The notes under the pieces: generated by a model | Database searches by the model: none | What the model saw: only the letters and a program-made list of their open reading frames with translations | Told to the model about the DNA's origin: nothing | From: Poa pratensis | Taxonomy: Eukaryota > Streptophyta > Magnoliopsida > Poales > Poaceae | Direction: 5' to 3' | Length of the DNA: 64,000 bases | NCBI GenBank assembly: GCA_947311845.1 | Contig: CAMZMU010000027.1 | Location: 45,882,758-45,946,757 of the forward strand | Translations under genes and position numbers: made by a program | Part shown: positions 1-9,667 of the stretch, piece by piece | Position numbering within the stretch: the stretch's first letter is position 1 | How the letters are laid out: each line of letters starts with the position of its first letter

Positions 1-967
1 AATTATGTGGCGCACCGGGCTTGGTGCACCACAGAAATGTGAGAATTCTGTGGCGCACCAAGCTTGGTGCGCCACAGAATTGTTTTCTTCAAATCCCACC
101 CCCTAGATCGCCTTTTTAGTCTTGTAGGACGTAAAATAAAATGATAAAAAATTCAATAAATAAAATCCTTTGTGATGCAGTTAGGTATGAGTGTCTAGTA
201 GGTATAGAAATTTTGAAATATGATTTTGACCTTTTCCGCAACAAATGAAAAAAATCTTGTAACGGCCATAACTTTTGCATACGACATCGAAATAATGCAA
301 AAAATAAGCCAAAAAAATTAGAGAAAAATCCGAGTTCGAATCCACCGGTTTACCCGGTCAGCAATTCACAGATTCCTCAAATTCCAAAAGAAAAAACATT
401 ATTTCAAACAGACGATTTTTCGCAGCAAAATCAAAAAAATTAAAATAATTCAAAAATTCAAAAAGTCCAAAAAAAACACAGAAATGTATAACAAAGAAGA
501 TTGTTGAATTTTTTGGATTTTTTTGAAGTGTTTTGACTTTTTTGAATTTTTTGGATTTTTGAATTTTTTGAAAAAAATTAAGTTTTTTGAATTTTTTTTT
601 GGATCTTTTAAAACTTTTGAATCTCCTTTTCAAACTTTAGAAGTTTTTGAAAATCTGAAATTTAAAAACACACATTTATAACACATACATAACATATACA
701 CATACAAGACTTAAGAGCGTTCATATGATATATATATCAATAAGAACTTGAGTAGCACAAGGGTTGGTTAAGTGGGTGGAACTTAAAAGTTAAGCGTGCT
801 AGGGTTGGAACAATGGGTGACCTAGCGGGAAGGTATCAGTTCAAAAAATTCAAAAAATCTGAAAAGAATTCAAATAATTAGGATTTTTCATATTATTTCA
901 TATTTTGATTTTTCTGATTTTTTTTGAAACTTTTTATATTTTTTGTATTTTTTGAATTTTTTGAGAA

Positions 968-1097
968 TTCTGTGGCGCACCAGGCCAGGTGCGCCACAGA
1001 ATTTCTGTGGCGCACCAAGCCCGTGCGCCACAGAAAAAAATTAGCGGCGAGAATTCTGTGGCGCACCCGCCAAATCCCAAAAAGGTGTGCCACAGAA
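968..1097. repeat. CACTA subterminal inverted repeats
   Basis: Dense cluster of TGTGGCGCACC and its complement GGTGCGCCACA, paired as short palindromes (for example around 971-1001 and 1006-1034). A second cluster at about 6-83 has the same unit. In CACTA elements such subterminal repeats are the binding sites of the TNPA-like protein; that role is family knowledge and is not shown here. Confidence 0.8.
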
Positions 1098-1099
1098 AG

Positions 1100-1116
1100 G
1101 CTTTTCTGTACTAGTG
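1100..1116 (-). repeat. CACTA terminal inverted repeat
   Basis: On the minus strand the terminus begins CACTAGTACAGAAAAGC, the diagnostic CACTA start. The matching TIR is outside the window. Confidence 0.85.
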
Positions 1117-1119
1117 TGT

Positions 1120-1618
1120 GCGCATTATGGTGGGGTGGGATCGTAGATGTCCAAGCTAAATCGTTCATGAAAATATCTCATGTGTAGGATCTATTGACTT
1201 TAAATAACTTTAAAAAAATAAGGCAATCATAATGGTTACTTTTAATAATTTATTGCAAATATGGATGGCTACTGATTATAAATGAGAATCAGTATTAAAG
1301 AAAATAAAGGGGACTCCAAACACGCATGCTCATATTAGATTGGCATTATCAAAAATAACAAGCACAACAAAAATGGGACAAAGTTAACAATTGTGGATGA
1401 TAAACGTACACTTATCCTGGAAATTACATCTTCTTGGCAATCGCTATCCCATGGCCCCGTAGACACCAAATAGACTAATATTAAAATTCATCCTCAGCCA
1501 GATTACTTTTTAACAAATCTTACAGTCCTGCAACCTGAACAGAAGTGTAAAAGGGACAATTAATCGAATAGTAGCAGGTTACAAAGTTAAAAAAAGCTTT
1601 AAAGCTTTGTCTTAACTG
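1120..1618. other. Spacer without recognisable gene
   Basis: AT-rich sequence between the CACTA end and the LINE. All reading frames are short and I recognise no repeat family. Confidence 0.5.
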
Positions 1619-1939
1619 AATGGGTTTTCGTGATATTCATCTTTTCATTTATGAATTTTGGCAAACCAATGGAGACTTCTACAAAATCCAGAATCATTGT
1701 GTGCGCAGGTTTTAAGGGCTAAGTATTATCCTAATGGAGATTTATTGAGAGCTGGTCCGAAAGGGGTTCTTCTTTCACCTGGCAGAGTATCCTGGCAGGA
1801 ATATAGACTTTTAAGCGTGCACATATTTGGAGAGTTGGATCGGGTAGCCGTACAAATATTTGAGATGATCATTGGATACCAAATAGCCAGCCAAGGAAGA
1901 TCATGACTAATCGGGGTCAGAATTTCTTGCGGACAGTAG

Positions 1940-2122
1940 TGTAAGATTGCGGAATATGTTGTATATTGTATTGATTCTATATTGATATTGGGTGATTACA
2001 CTGAGCCACGGTGGGCTGTATATAAAGGGGACAAAACTTGGGGACTACGAAACCTACTAGAGATAGACTTGGTACGCAATCCTAAACTACCAAATATACC
2101 TAATCCGTATTATACTCTAACA
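1940..2122 (-). repeat. 3' LTR of Copia-like mini-element
   Basis: 183 bp. In plus coordinates it begins TGTAAGATTG and ends CTCTAACA. It aligns along its whole length with 3115-3299 with a handful of differences. Confidence 0.88.
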
Positions 2123-3102
2123 CCCTCCGCAGTCGGATCGGTAGTGACGCGAACAGCTGGAGCGTCACGGACAGTCTGATTCGAGCACAATCCGAAGTTG
2201 CAAACTGTAGAGGAGCCGAGTTGATAACCCTTGATGCCGATGTCGATGTAGCCGAGTTGTAGGCGTTGTAGTCATGGTCGATGTTGCCGTTGTTGAAGTA
2301 GTTGAGATAGTCTTTTTGCTGTAGTTGATGTAGACGAGGTAGGCAGCACGCCTTGCCGAGCTTGCCAGGATCAGGAGCGTGTCGGGGACGAAGGCACGTG
2401 CCGGTGTTGCTAGTACCGGACATGCGAAGACAGGGACACCATGAACCTTGCGAGCCAGAGCCGGATGAAAAAGCAGAGAAGATCTCCGTGGTCGGCGGCG
2501 CGTAGCGCAGATTTTCCGCCGTTTTGTTGTCGGAGTAGACGAAAAAGTTGAAATAAAAATAGACTGCAACTCTGGTGGCTTGGTTTGTGGTGGACGAAGA
2601 CAGCATGGTGGTTGTTGAAGACGTTTGTTGGTGTAGATAGTTGCCGGCGATGTAGAGGTAGTAGTTGCCGGCGAGGTAGTAGATGTCGGAGAAGTTCTTG
2701 ATATAATTGTCGGCGATGATGACCACGAACATTGAAGTCGATGGAGTAGATTGGCTTCATGACGACTTGGCGGTGTAGACCCGAAGGCAGATGCATCAGC
2801 TAGCTGATCGATCCAGTCGATCATTGCTCCATGCGCAGCAGGCACGCATGCATGCAATGAGATTGATGCTCCATGCAGCATGCATGCAGGCCCGATCTTG
2901 CGAATCGATCTGCTAAACTGCTCCGGCGAGAGGCTAGATAGATATTTAGTAGCTAAACAAAAATCTAATTGGAAAAACAAAAAATGCTAAAACTATGAAA
3001 CCTAGCTACGAGATCGGTGCCCCCGGCAGAGATCATGGAGACGATCTCGCCGGGGGCGGCGCAGCGGAAGCGGTGGCTAAACCCTAGCCTGCGGAACGAA
3101 CT

Positions 3103-3114
3103 GCTCTGATACCA
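3103..3114 (-). other. Primer binding site (tRNA-iMet)
   Basis: Minus strand reads TGGTATCAGAGC, the sequence complementary to the 3' end of plant initiator tRNA-Met used by most Copia-type elements. It sits with no gap against the 5' LTR and fixes the element's orientation. Confidence 0.85.
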
Positions 3115-3299
3115 TGTAAGATTGATGAATCTCGTATATTGTATTGCTCGATACTAGATTGATATTGGGTGATTACAATGAGCCACGGTGGGCTATATAT
3201 AAAGGGGGCAAGACTTGGGGACTACGAAACCAACTAGAGATAGACTTGGAACGCAATCCTAAACTACCAAATATACCTAATCCGTATTATACTCTAACA
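3115..3299 (-). repeat. 5' LTR of Copia-like mini-element
   Basis: 185 bp partner of the LTR at 1940-2122. In the element's own orientation it is the 5' LTR because the primer binding site abuts it at 3114. Confidence 0.88.
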
Positions 3300-4018
3300 A
3301 GTAGATGAGCTCATTGATCCTCATTCTAATTCCTGGGATAAAGTTCTAATTCGATATAATTTTTTGAAAGTGGACGCCGAGAGAACATTATGTATCCCAC
3401 TTAATGAACACTTAACAGAGGATTTTGTGGCATGGCATCGTGCTAAGACATATGTTTTTCGGTTCGGTCAGCATATTATGTGAAGTGGGAGCACCAGTTC
3501 GGTGCTAAGCTGAGAAGAGGAGATGGTCAGGGTACCTCGAAAATAAACCCGGTTTGGGAAAATATGTGGAAATTGCATGTACCAAGCAAGGTTAAAATCT
3601 TTATTTGGAAGGCATTACATGGAGTTGTTCCTGGGATGGCAGTTCTAGCTGCTAGACATATTAAAGTTCATCAACAATACCCAATTTGTTTGTCTGCCCT
3701 GAAGAGATTCTGCATCTTTTGTTCTCTTCTACTCAGGCTCAAGAGGTTTGGGCTGAATTAGGAATTATGAATATAATTGGCGATGCGATGGTAATTGACA
3801 GGTCTGGTTAGGTGGTGTTGGAGCATCTGTTGTGTAGTACAAAGACAAAATCGCCAATTCTGGAATCTTTGGGTTCAAAAGAACTTATTGCAGTTGGTAG
3901 TTGGTATATTTGGTGGCAAAGGAGGGAGAAGGTGAAGGGAGAGATGGTGGCTTCCCCAGCCAGTTGCCCAGTTCAACTTTTGCTATTAATGCTCCGACTG
4001 CAAATTTTGGATTTGTTA

Positions 4019-4486
4019 AGCATAAGTCCAAAGAGAAATTTGTTTCATGGACGAAGCCTCAACATGGTTTTTATAAGTTAAATGTGGATGCTTCGTTTCA
4101 CAATGATGGTTCAGGTGCGGCTGAAGCTGTTCTACGAAATAACAAGGGTGAAGTAATTGCAGGAAGATCTTGCTTGTTACAATATTTGTTGAGTGCAGCA
4201 ATGGCCGAGGCCCAAGCTTTTCTTAAGGGGCTTGAACTTTTGGAACATCTTGGTTGTTCTTCAGTTGTGGTGGAATCGATTCATTGGAGTTGATTCAAGC
4301 TTGCAATGGAGTTATTGAAGTATGGAATCCTTATTCTTCGGCTATCTTAGCTGAATGTTTTTTGAAGGCAAGCTCAATTAAGGAAATTTCGTTCCAACAT
4401 TGTCCAAGGGATGCTAACAAAGTGGCACACAAGTTAGCAAAAGAAACTTATTCATCGAAGATTGGTCCAGCTAGTTTGGGATGGTG
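4019..4486 (+). pseudogene. LINE RNase H-like domain (RVT_3 type)
   Basis: Translation across two frames gives an RNase H fold: LNVDASFHNDGSGAAEAVLR (first strand with the catalytic Asp), AMAEAQAFLKGLELLEHLGC (helix with the catalytic Glu), then VVVES followed by a one-base frameshift near 4275, and finally FQHCPRDANKVAHKLAKE with the HxxR.xNxxAHxLA signature near the C-terminus. This domain ends many plant LINE ORF2 proteins. The frameshift makes it a pseudogene. It lies downstream of the zf-RVT remnant of the same copy and is followed by the LINE C-terminus, which the MITE at 4517 interrupts. Confidence 0.8.
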
Positions 4487-4516
4487 ATCCCCCGGGGGTT
4501 TATACTTTCTGATGTA

Positions 4517-4772
4517 CTCCCTCCATCTCAAAATATAAGGCGCCCTTTAATTTTGCTAGTCAACGCCGTGTAACTTTGACCATGATTTGTACTTATAATA
4601 TGTATCCAAAATTATCATAAAAATATATGAAATTAAAGAATTTTACAAGACGAATCCAACGATACAATATATACATTCTCATTCATTATATTTTGTTATA
4701 TATTGGTGGTCAAAGTTGAGCGTCAAAGACCACCTTAAAAATAACGCGCCCTGTATTTAGACACGGAGGGAG
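4517..4772. mobile_element. Stowaway MITE (Tc1/mariner-derived)
   Basis: 256-bp element with terminal inverted repeats CTCCCTCCATCTCAAAATA and its near complement ending GGAGGGAG, flanked on both sides by TA (4515-4516 and 4773-4774). The interior is AT-rich and non-coding. It is inserted in the last codons of the LINE ORF. A second copy of the same family lies inverted at 59540-59776. Confidence 0.9.
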
Positions 4773-5039
4773 TAATTGATGATGTAACTTTACTTTCAAA
4801 TGAATGAGTAAGTCTTTGTGAGCTTCAAAATAAATAGTTGTCCATTTCCGCTACCAACATACCACCCAGTACCTAACATCTGATCTGTAGATCAATGTCC
4901 CACTGAACCCTTCGAATAACAGAAAACAAGAAAGCTACTTCAGAGAAAACAAATATTATGCATCCATGTTTATACCTAAGATTGCAGCTTGCACCAAAGG
5001 TCTTTATGTATTTAACTTATAAATGTCGACCCCTTCCTG

Positions 5040-5420
5040 AGCGTGTCCTCAGCCCGGCACTGTTCCAATCCTGCACTATCCTGGCCGTTCGTTTCCACCG
5101 TCCAATCATCCCTGGCCGTTGGATCCTCGGTTTTTCATTTCCTCACTCGCTGGCGGACACACAGAGCCGATGACGTGTGGGGTCTTCCACGGTCCGGGCC
5201 CACGCGCAACACGTCGCCCGCGTCGCCCTCTTTTTTCCCGAGTTTTGCGGTCGTGGCCACAGCGTCGCGCGCAGCCTCCTTCTCCCTCGTCCTCGCCCCC
5301 GCCTCCTTCCTCTCTCTCACTTTCCCAATTCACCATCTCCTCGCATCGTGTTCTTCCGCCCAGATCTGCTCGGATTTGCATGCTTTCAGGATGAAATCCT
5401 TCCTGGATAATGCTGGTTGA
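5040..5420 (+). promoter_or_regulatory. Promoter and 5' exon-like region of gene-like locus
   Basis: GC content rises sharply here. GCCGTTGGATC-type blocks (5084-5130) resemble upstream elements of constitutive plant genes, and TGACGTGTGG near 5169-5178 contains an ACGT core like those bound by bZIP factors. A CT-rich stretch (5270-5335) resembles a 5' leader. A 9-codon ORF, MKSFLDNAG, at 5391-5420 could be an upstream ORF. No clear TATA box was found, and the start of transcription cannot be fixed from sequence alone. Confidence 0.35.
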
Positions 5421-6183
5421 GGTCTGTTGGTCCACGAGAAATTGTTGTTTTCTTCTTCTGTGTTCATGTTCGGCTTAGATTCTAAAATTTGTCATTTTGC
5501 TTTCCTGCAGATTTAGGGTGCCCGCTGCTTCCTTGACATGCTATAGGAGCTGGAGTACGTTCGTCTCTTTCTCTTCTCCGGGGCATTTTCTCTCGGTCGT
5601 TCTGGGTTCTGGTCGTCGTCATCGCCGTTGCCGGCTCGCCGCCGCTGCCGCCGCCAGAGGTGAGTACTTCTTGCTGACCTCTGCAGCTAACATGTTCTTG
5701 GGCCAAAGTGCCACTGCTCGCTTACCTTGGTTGTTGATCTGCCCTTCCAATCTCTCTTCTCGACCATCTCTAGATTCCCTAACCTGCTTCTCACATTCCT
5801 GTTACCAGGACGGGCCTCCTCGCCTCCCGCCGGCCAGGACACTGCTCACTCAAACGTAAGCACTAACCCCTCCCCGTCCCCTCAATCTGATTATCTCTAG
5901 CTATGCCTTTAGCCGATTGGGGAAACCTAGAACATTTTCTCTTGGTAGATCTGTATTTCCTGATGTAAAAAATGCAAATGCGTTTCAGTACCTGGCTCCG
6001 ATGCTTACATTTCAGTGATTCTGCATCTTTTTGTGGTGTATGGGTCAGGTTGTTTCTTTTGGTAGATCTGTATTACATTTTCGTTGTTGTTCCAGTTTAG
6101 TAATATTATTTTCAGACCAAAACGTTTTAATTTTTTGATAGAAAGTTTGATCCAATTATGGTGACAGATCTTCAGTTGAATTT

Positions 6184-6772
6184 ATACAATTGGCTCTAAT
6201 TCCCACCTGTCATCGCTTCTCCATTTACTTGAACAAAATCTCACTTCTTGTTCACCTTATTTTATTTAAAAGAACACTCTCTTGATTTCTCATCTAATCA
6301 AAAGAGGAGGGAGTGCTGTGAATAGCTTATGGAAGTTAGTCCATTGCACATGAGAAACTAAGAATACGATTCCCTGTCTGTTAGCCGTACTTATGCTGCT
6401 GCTCTTGTTGTTTCTGATTTGTGACATGATCATCTTTTCTCTGTTAACATGTCAGCTTACTTGTAGTTAGTGTGTCAGATAAATGGTCCATTGCTACCTG
6501 TTTTTGCTCCTGTTACCGAGTGCAAGAAGCGTATATATGATTAATGTTAAGTGCAAGGATGTGTTTGATGAAATGCCTCTTGCACTCAGTAACAGGACTG
6601 GATCATGTTGCATATATATGATTAATTTTTACATGTGTTTGATAGTAGTGGATTCAGAAATTTCAGAGCAAATTAGTAATTAGAGATGAATCTTATACGA
6701 CCAAATGAACGTGTTATTTTTCTTTATCTGTAGGTAAAATTGTGCTGGCATGATTACCTTGTTTGGGAAATA
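6184..6772. repeat. Tandem duplication, copy 1 (about 590 bp)
   Basis: Starts ATACAATTGGCTCTAATTCC and runs to the same sequence again at 6773. It contains hairpin 6508-6597. It differs from copy 2 by small indels: copy 1 has about 22 bp (ATCGCTTCTCCATTTACTTG) missing in copy 2. Confidence 0.9.
6508..6597 (+). ncRNA. Hairpin with two 22-nt complementary arms, copy 1
   Basis: Arm 6508-6529 (TCCTGTTACCGAGTGCAAGA plus 2) pairs with 6576-6597 (ends CTCAGTAACAGGA) with about two mismatches around a 46-nt loop. Size and pairing resemble a plant microRNA precursor, but I do not recognise a mature miRNA. It could equally be a chance inverted repeat or a MITE relic. Confidence 0.3.
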
Positions 6773-7340
6773 ATACAATTGGCTCTAATTCCCACCTGTC
6801 AGAACAAAATCTCACTTCTTGTTCAACTTATTTTATTTAAAAAAACACTCTCTTGATTTCTCATCTAATCAAAAGAGAAGGGAGTGATGTGAATAGCTTA
6901 TGGAAGTTAGTCCATTGCACATGAGAAACTAAGAACACGATTCCCTGTCTGTTAGCCGTACTTATACTGCTGCTCTTGTTGTTTCTGATTTGTGACATGA
7001 TCATCTTTTCTCTGTTAGTCATGCACCTTCAGTTTAATAACATGTCAGCTTACTTGTAGTTAGTGTGCTCCTGTTACCGAGTGCAAGAAGCATATATATA
7101 TGATTAATGTTAAGTGCAAGGATGTGTTTGATGAAATGCCTCTTGTACTCGGTAACAGGACTGGATCCTGTTCCATATATATGATTAATTTTTACATGTG
7201 TTTGATAGTAGTGGATTCAGAAATTTCAGAGCAAATTAGTAATTAGAGATGAATCTTATACGACCAAATAAACGTGTTATTTTTCTTTATCTGTAGGTAA
7301 AATTGTGCTGGCATGATTACCTTGTTTGGGAAATAATACA
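6773..7340. repeat. Tandem duplication, copy 2 (about 568 bp)
   Basis: Second, adjacent copy of 6184-6772 with high identity by eye. It gains GTCATGCACCTTCAGTTTAA near 7018-7040 and loses a few bases elsewhere. The repeat lies in an intron-like part of the gene-like locus. Confidence 0.9.
7069..7160 (+). ncRNA. Hairpin with two 22-nt complementary arms, copy 2
   Basis: Duplicate of the 6508 hairpin. Arms 7069-7090 and 7139-7160 pair over about 21 of 22 positions if G-U pairs are allowed, which is better than copy 1. The loop segment GATGTGTTTGATGAAATGCC recurs a third time near 7515-7535 without the arms. Confidence 0.3.
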
Positions 7341-8178
7341 GTATGTCTCATGGAAATGAAGACAAAAATTAGCACCATATATTCATCGATGAAACATAGA
7401 GTATTGTACATATATGACCTGCTTCTCACATTCCTGTTACCAAGCCAGGCTGTTAGATCCAAGTAGATAAAATCATAGCTTCTGATACCAACAATCTTGT
7501 TCTCTACATTAGGAGATGTGTTTGATGAAATGCCTCTGCTTGTTAACTCGTGTTTTCCTATGTTTTGCTAGCCCTTCCTCACCGCTCGTGGCCTGTTGCT
7601 ACTAGACCCTCTGCGTTGCTGCTGCTCACTCCAAGGTTTGTATCTGTCGCTTGGTGCCGTTGGTTAGTAAGTTTGTTATTTTGTTGGCGTCTTTGTTGCT
7701 CGATTTATGCCATGAAATTCCTGCTGCTAACTCGTCCTGTTCCTAGGTTTCTCTGCCCGTTTACTGGATTTTCCTGCTCCTCACGGCCGGTGCTGCCCGT
7801 GATCTGCTGCTGCTCAACCGTGTGCTGTTTCTTCTTCACTGTTCAAAGGTTTGTCTCTCTCACTTGGGTGGTAGGCCTGTTCGTTTCTTGCTGCATGGGC
7901 CCTTTTTTGCTGTGTCTGTTTGTTCTTTTGTGCATTTCCGCTGCCACTATCCTCGTATTCCTTCTCCTTGCCTTATGTTTCTATCGTTTACACAGGTCCA
8001 GCAGGTTCGGAGTGTCTATTGTGTCGGCTGCTCATCTCAAGGTTAGCTTCTTTGCCAAAGAAAAAAATATTGTTCATATATATGTGATATGTGCCTACGT
8101 TTGTGCATTGTATTGTACTCACGGCTCTTTTCTTTATGCGGATTATGTCCGTGCATTGTGTTTGATCGTTCTGCTATC

Positions 8179-8646
8179 ATGTTGTACATGATGTGTGCTG
8201 TTGTTTCCTGCGTCATCCCTATTTTAGAGACTCTTGCAATTCGTTGTGCTTTGCCGGCGTTGTTTTACTTGTGCGAGGTGACCAAGGATGGTTCGGTTTT
8301 AGCTGGTGTAGAGCTTGAGCTTCCTTCGGAAGGCGCCGGTGCAGTGCCGCGCAGGGAGTTTTTTTGGACCAATGCTTGGCGTGGCTGCGCCGGTGCTTAT
8401 GACCAGGCTGCTATGCAGGCGATAAGGTTTTTGCAGGGGATCTATGGGTTCGTTCTCCGAGATTACAACTATGCGAGTATGAGGGCCTATAGGGAGACTA
8501 TGCGTTCGGCTATTCTTGTTGTTGTGTGTGCTGCTAGGTATGCCGAAAGATTGGAGAGAGAGGCCTTTGTAGGACCTGTTGCCCAGGGAACATTAGACTG
8601 GAATTTATTATGCTCTTGCCTTGTGGCATCCATGACTGATGTGTAG
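8179..8646 (+). CDS. Orphan ORF of 155 codons, unrecognised grass-type protein
   Basis: Open from ATG 8179 to TAG 8646. The first 35 residues are hydrophobic and cysteine-rich. From about residue 36 the composition becomes that of an ordinary soluble protein: EVTKDGSVLAGVELELPSEG, then FFWTNAWRGCAGAYDQAAM, FLQGIYGFVLRDYNYASM, and a helical AARYAERLERE segment near the C-terminus. The latter half looks like genuine coding sequence with little low complexity, but I cannot assign a family. The true start may be an upstream splice acceptor (TATTTTAG near 8227 is possible) instead of this ATG. The surroundings are exon-like blocks of the same strand upstream and T-rich 3' sequence downstream. Confidence 0.42.
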   Translation: MLYMMCAVVSCVIPILETLAIRCALPALFYLCEVTKDGSVLAGVELELPSEGAGAVPRREFFWTNAWRGCAGAYDQAAMQAIRFLQGIYGFVLRDYNYASMRAYRETMRSAILVVVCAARYAERLEREAFVGPVAQGTLDWNLLCSCLVASMTDV

Positions 8647-8649
8647 TCT

Positions 8650-9667
8650 CTGTAACTATTTATTGTATTTATATAATGACTTCTGGGCTCTGGTGAAATG
8701 ATAACCTGCTTTCTTTGGTTTACATGCCAACCATTATCTTGCTTCGGTTTGTGCAGCAGCTGCGTTTTCTTCTATGGCCTTTGTATGGCCCAGGCTTTTT
8801 GGTGGCTTTGCCTTTAAGAGGCCTGTGACCTTTTAAAAACGTATTGGACAGCCTTGTGCTTCTTGTTTGCTGAACTTTGTTACTGAAGCTTTTTTTCACG
8901 AAATGTCAGATTAGTTTTATACTAGGAAGTTAGTATTCTTATCTTATCTTTGTGTATGTTCTACACTACCTACATGTTTGTTTCTTAGTTGGCTTTGAAA
9001 AACAATAACATACTGGATAGGCTTGTGCTTTGCCCAGCCTTTAAAGAGGCCTGTTAGCTTTGGTTTCTTCTTGGGCTTGGATAGGCTTCTACTTCTTGTT
9101 TGCTGAGCTTTGTTACTGAAGATTTTTTAGTCAGGTCATGTCAGATTAGTTTTATATTAGAGAGTTAATATTCTTAGCTTTTCTTTTTCTATGTTCTACC
9201 TACATGTTTGTTTCTTAGTTGGCTTTGAAAAACAATATATTTATGCTGTCTCGAGTATCTCTATGCCCCACTTTTTGCAAATCCCCGGTGACCTTTGTCT
9301 TCTTCTTGGAATTTTACAGAACAGGCTTACTAGAATGGCTAGGCTTCTGGTTGTAGGGTCTTTTCTTGTTTACTTGGTGGTTTTCAAAATTCCTCAGTTG
9401 TTCATCGTGCTATTTTCTTTCCTTTTCTATATTTAGATTTTTAGTTTCTTGCTTGCCTTTGAAAATACTTATTTCTTTGCCTCAGCTGTTTCTGTGGCTC
9501 AGCCTTTTAGAGTGGCCAATGAACTTATCAGTGGTTCTTTAGGTTTGTTCAGTCTTTTAATTTGGTGGTTCTTTAGATTGTTCGGTTTTTATTGTCCTAT
9601 GATGTAGGTATGTATGCCAGTGCTTTGGGTATGAGTTCTCTGATGCCAATATCCTAGAGTCAGCTCT
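8650..9667. other. Non-coding T-rich stretch with a tandem duplication
   Basis: Contains a duplicated block: about 8862-9005 (TTGTTTGCTGAACTTTGTTA onward, ending GGCTTTGAAAAACAATA) recurs at about 9096-9238, a period near 234 bp. No supported coding region. Confidence 0.7.

Larger units (their letters stand above)
1..1116. mobile_element. CACTA (En/Spm-like) DNA transposon, terminal part
   Basis: The right boundary is the inverted form of a CACTA terminus: reading leftwards from 1116 the sequence is CACTAGTACAGAAAAGCC, which matches the CACTA-superfamily end. It is followed by TGT (1117-1119), a candidate 3-bp target duplication whose partner lies outside the window. Inside are many subterminal copies of TGTGGCGCACC in both orientations, as is typical of these elements. 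The rest is AT-rich, with TTTTGAATTTTT-like runs at about 400-650. No transposase is visible, so this is either a non-autonomous member or just one end of a larger element. Confidence 0.85.
1940..3299 (-). mobile_element. Non-autonomous Copia-like LTR mini-element (TRIM/small LARD size)
   Basis: Two near-identical LTRs (1940-2122 and 3115-3299) flank a 992-bp internal region. AGTAG occurs immediately before (1935-1939) and after (3300-3304), a perfect 5-bp target duplication. On the minus strand the LTR starts TGTTAGAGTATAATACGG and ends in CTTACA. It is followed directly by TGGTATCAGAGC, the classic initiator-tRNA-Met primer binding site. A GC-rich purine tract, GCGGAGGG, precedes the 3' LTR. 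No gag or pol motif is visible, so it depends on a helper. The long minus-strand ORFs inside (2100-2980) are low-complexity Ser/Thr/Pro/His-rich and not recognisable. Confidence 0.88.
1619..3760 (+). pseudogene. LINE ORF2 remnant: pre-zf-RVT and zf-RVT region
   Basis: Reading starts with GFRDIHLF at 1621, shifts frame near 1655 into the QNPESLCAQVLRAKYYPNGD block, and stops at the nested element at 1940. After 3304 it continues with WDKVLIRYNF and a WENMWKLHVPSKVKIFIWKA block, which is the typical start of the zf-RVT zinc-binding region of plant LINE proteins. CPICLS-like cysteines follow near 3680-3695. Several frameshifts and stop codons make it non-functional. The call comes from motif recognition. 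The nested insertion is independently supported by an exact 5-bp target duplication. Confidence 0.7.
1619..4842 (+). mobile_element. 5'-truncated LINE (non-LTR retrotransposon), twice interrupted
   Basis: The translated pieces match the C-terminal part of plant LINE ORF2 proteins: the region before the zf-RVT domain (WRLLQNPESLCAQVLRAKYY at about 1661-1720), the zf-RVT-like segment (3480-3760) and an RNase H domain (4019-4486). The reading frame breaks off at 1939 and resumes at 3305 after a nested LTR element: the residues RTV before the insertion continue as DELIDP after it. The C-terminal end, ending in DVTLLSNE and a stop, resumes after a Stowaway MITE at 4773. The endonuclease and RT catalytic core are absent, so this is a 5'-truncated dead copy. 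The 3' end near 4842 is approximate because I saw no clear poly(A) tail or target duplication. Confidence 0.75.
5505..8040 (+). other. Exon-like blocks with GT-AG borders, unrecognised locus
   Basis: Several short GC-richer blocks sit in T-rich intron-like DNA and have consensus-like splice borders: acceptor TTCCTGCAG near 5510, donor GTGAGTA at about 5660, acceptor TTACCAG near 5810, donor GTAAGC near 5857. Further blocks end in variants of GCTGCTCA..TCAAGGTTTGT at about 7620-7640, 7805-7855 and 8025-8045, which look like repeated copies of one exon end. No continuous protein of a family I know emerges. It could be the 5' untranslated, alternatively spliced part of a grass-specific gene, or gene fragments captured by a transposon. 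Confidence 0.3.

Noticed and set aside
358..633. Lys/Phe-rich 91-codon minus ORF
   Set aside because: Made by AT-rich TTTTGAATTTTT low-complexity sequence inside the CACTA element.
6..1097. Inverted repeats TGTGGCGCACC as a CRISPR or regulatory array
   Set aside because: They are the usual subterminal repeats of a CACTA transposon whose terminus is visible at 1116.
2100..2980. 210- and 271-codon minus ORFs inside the Copia-like mini-element
   Set aside because: Overlapping frames of low-complexity Ser/Thr/Pro/His composition with no gag or pol motif. Noted as internal sequence only.
3103..3114. tRNA gene fragment
   Set aside because: Only the 12-nt primer-binding complement is present and it abuts an LTR.
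4843..5040. Helitron 5' end
   Set aside because: No TC terminus after A with a Helitron-like start was found here or elsewhere upstream, so the 5' boundary is left open.
7550..8191. 213-codon Cys/Leu/Phe-rich plus ORF resembling a membrane protein
   Set aside because: It crosses exon-like blocks and their apparent GT donors. The T-rich intron composition explains the hydrophobic residues.
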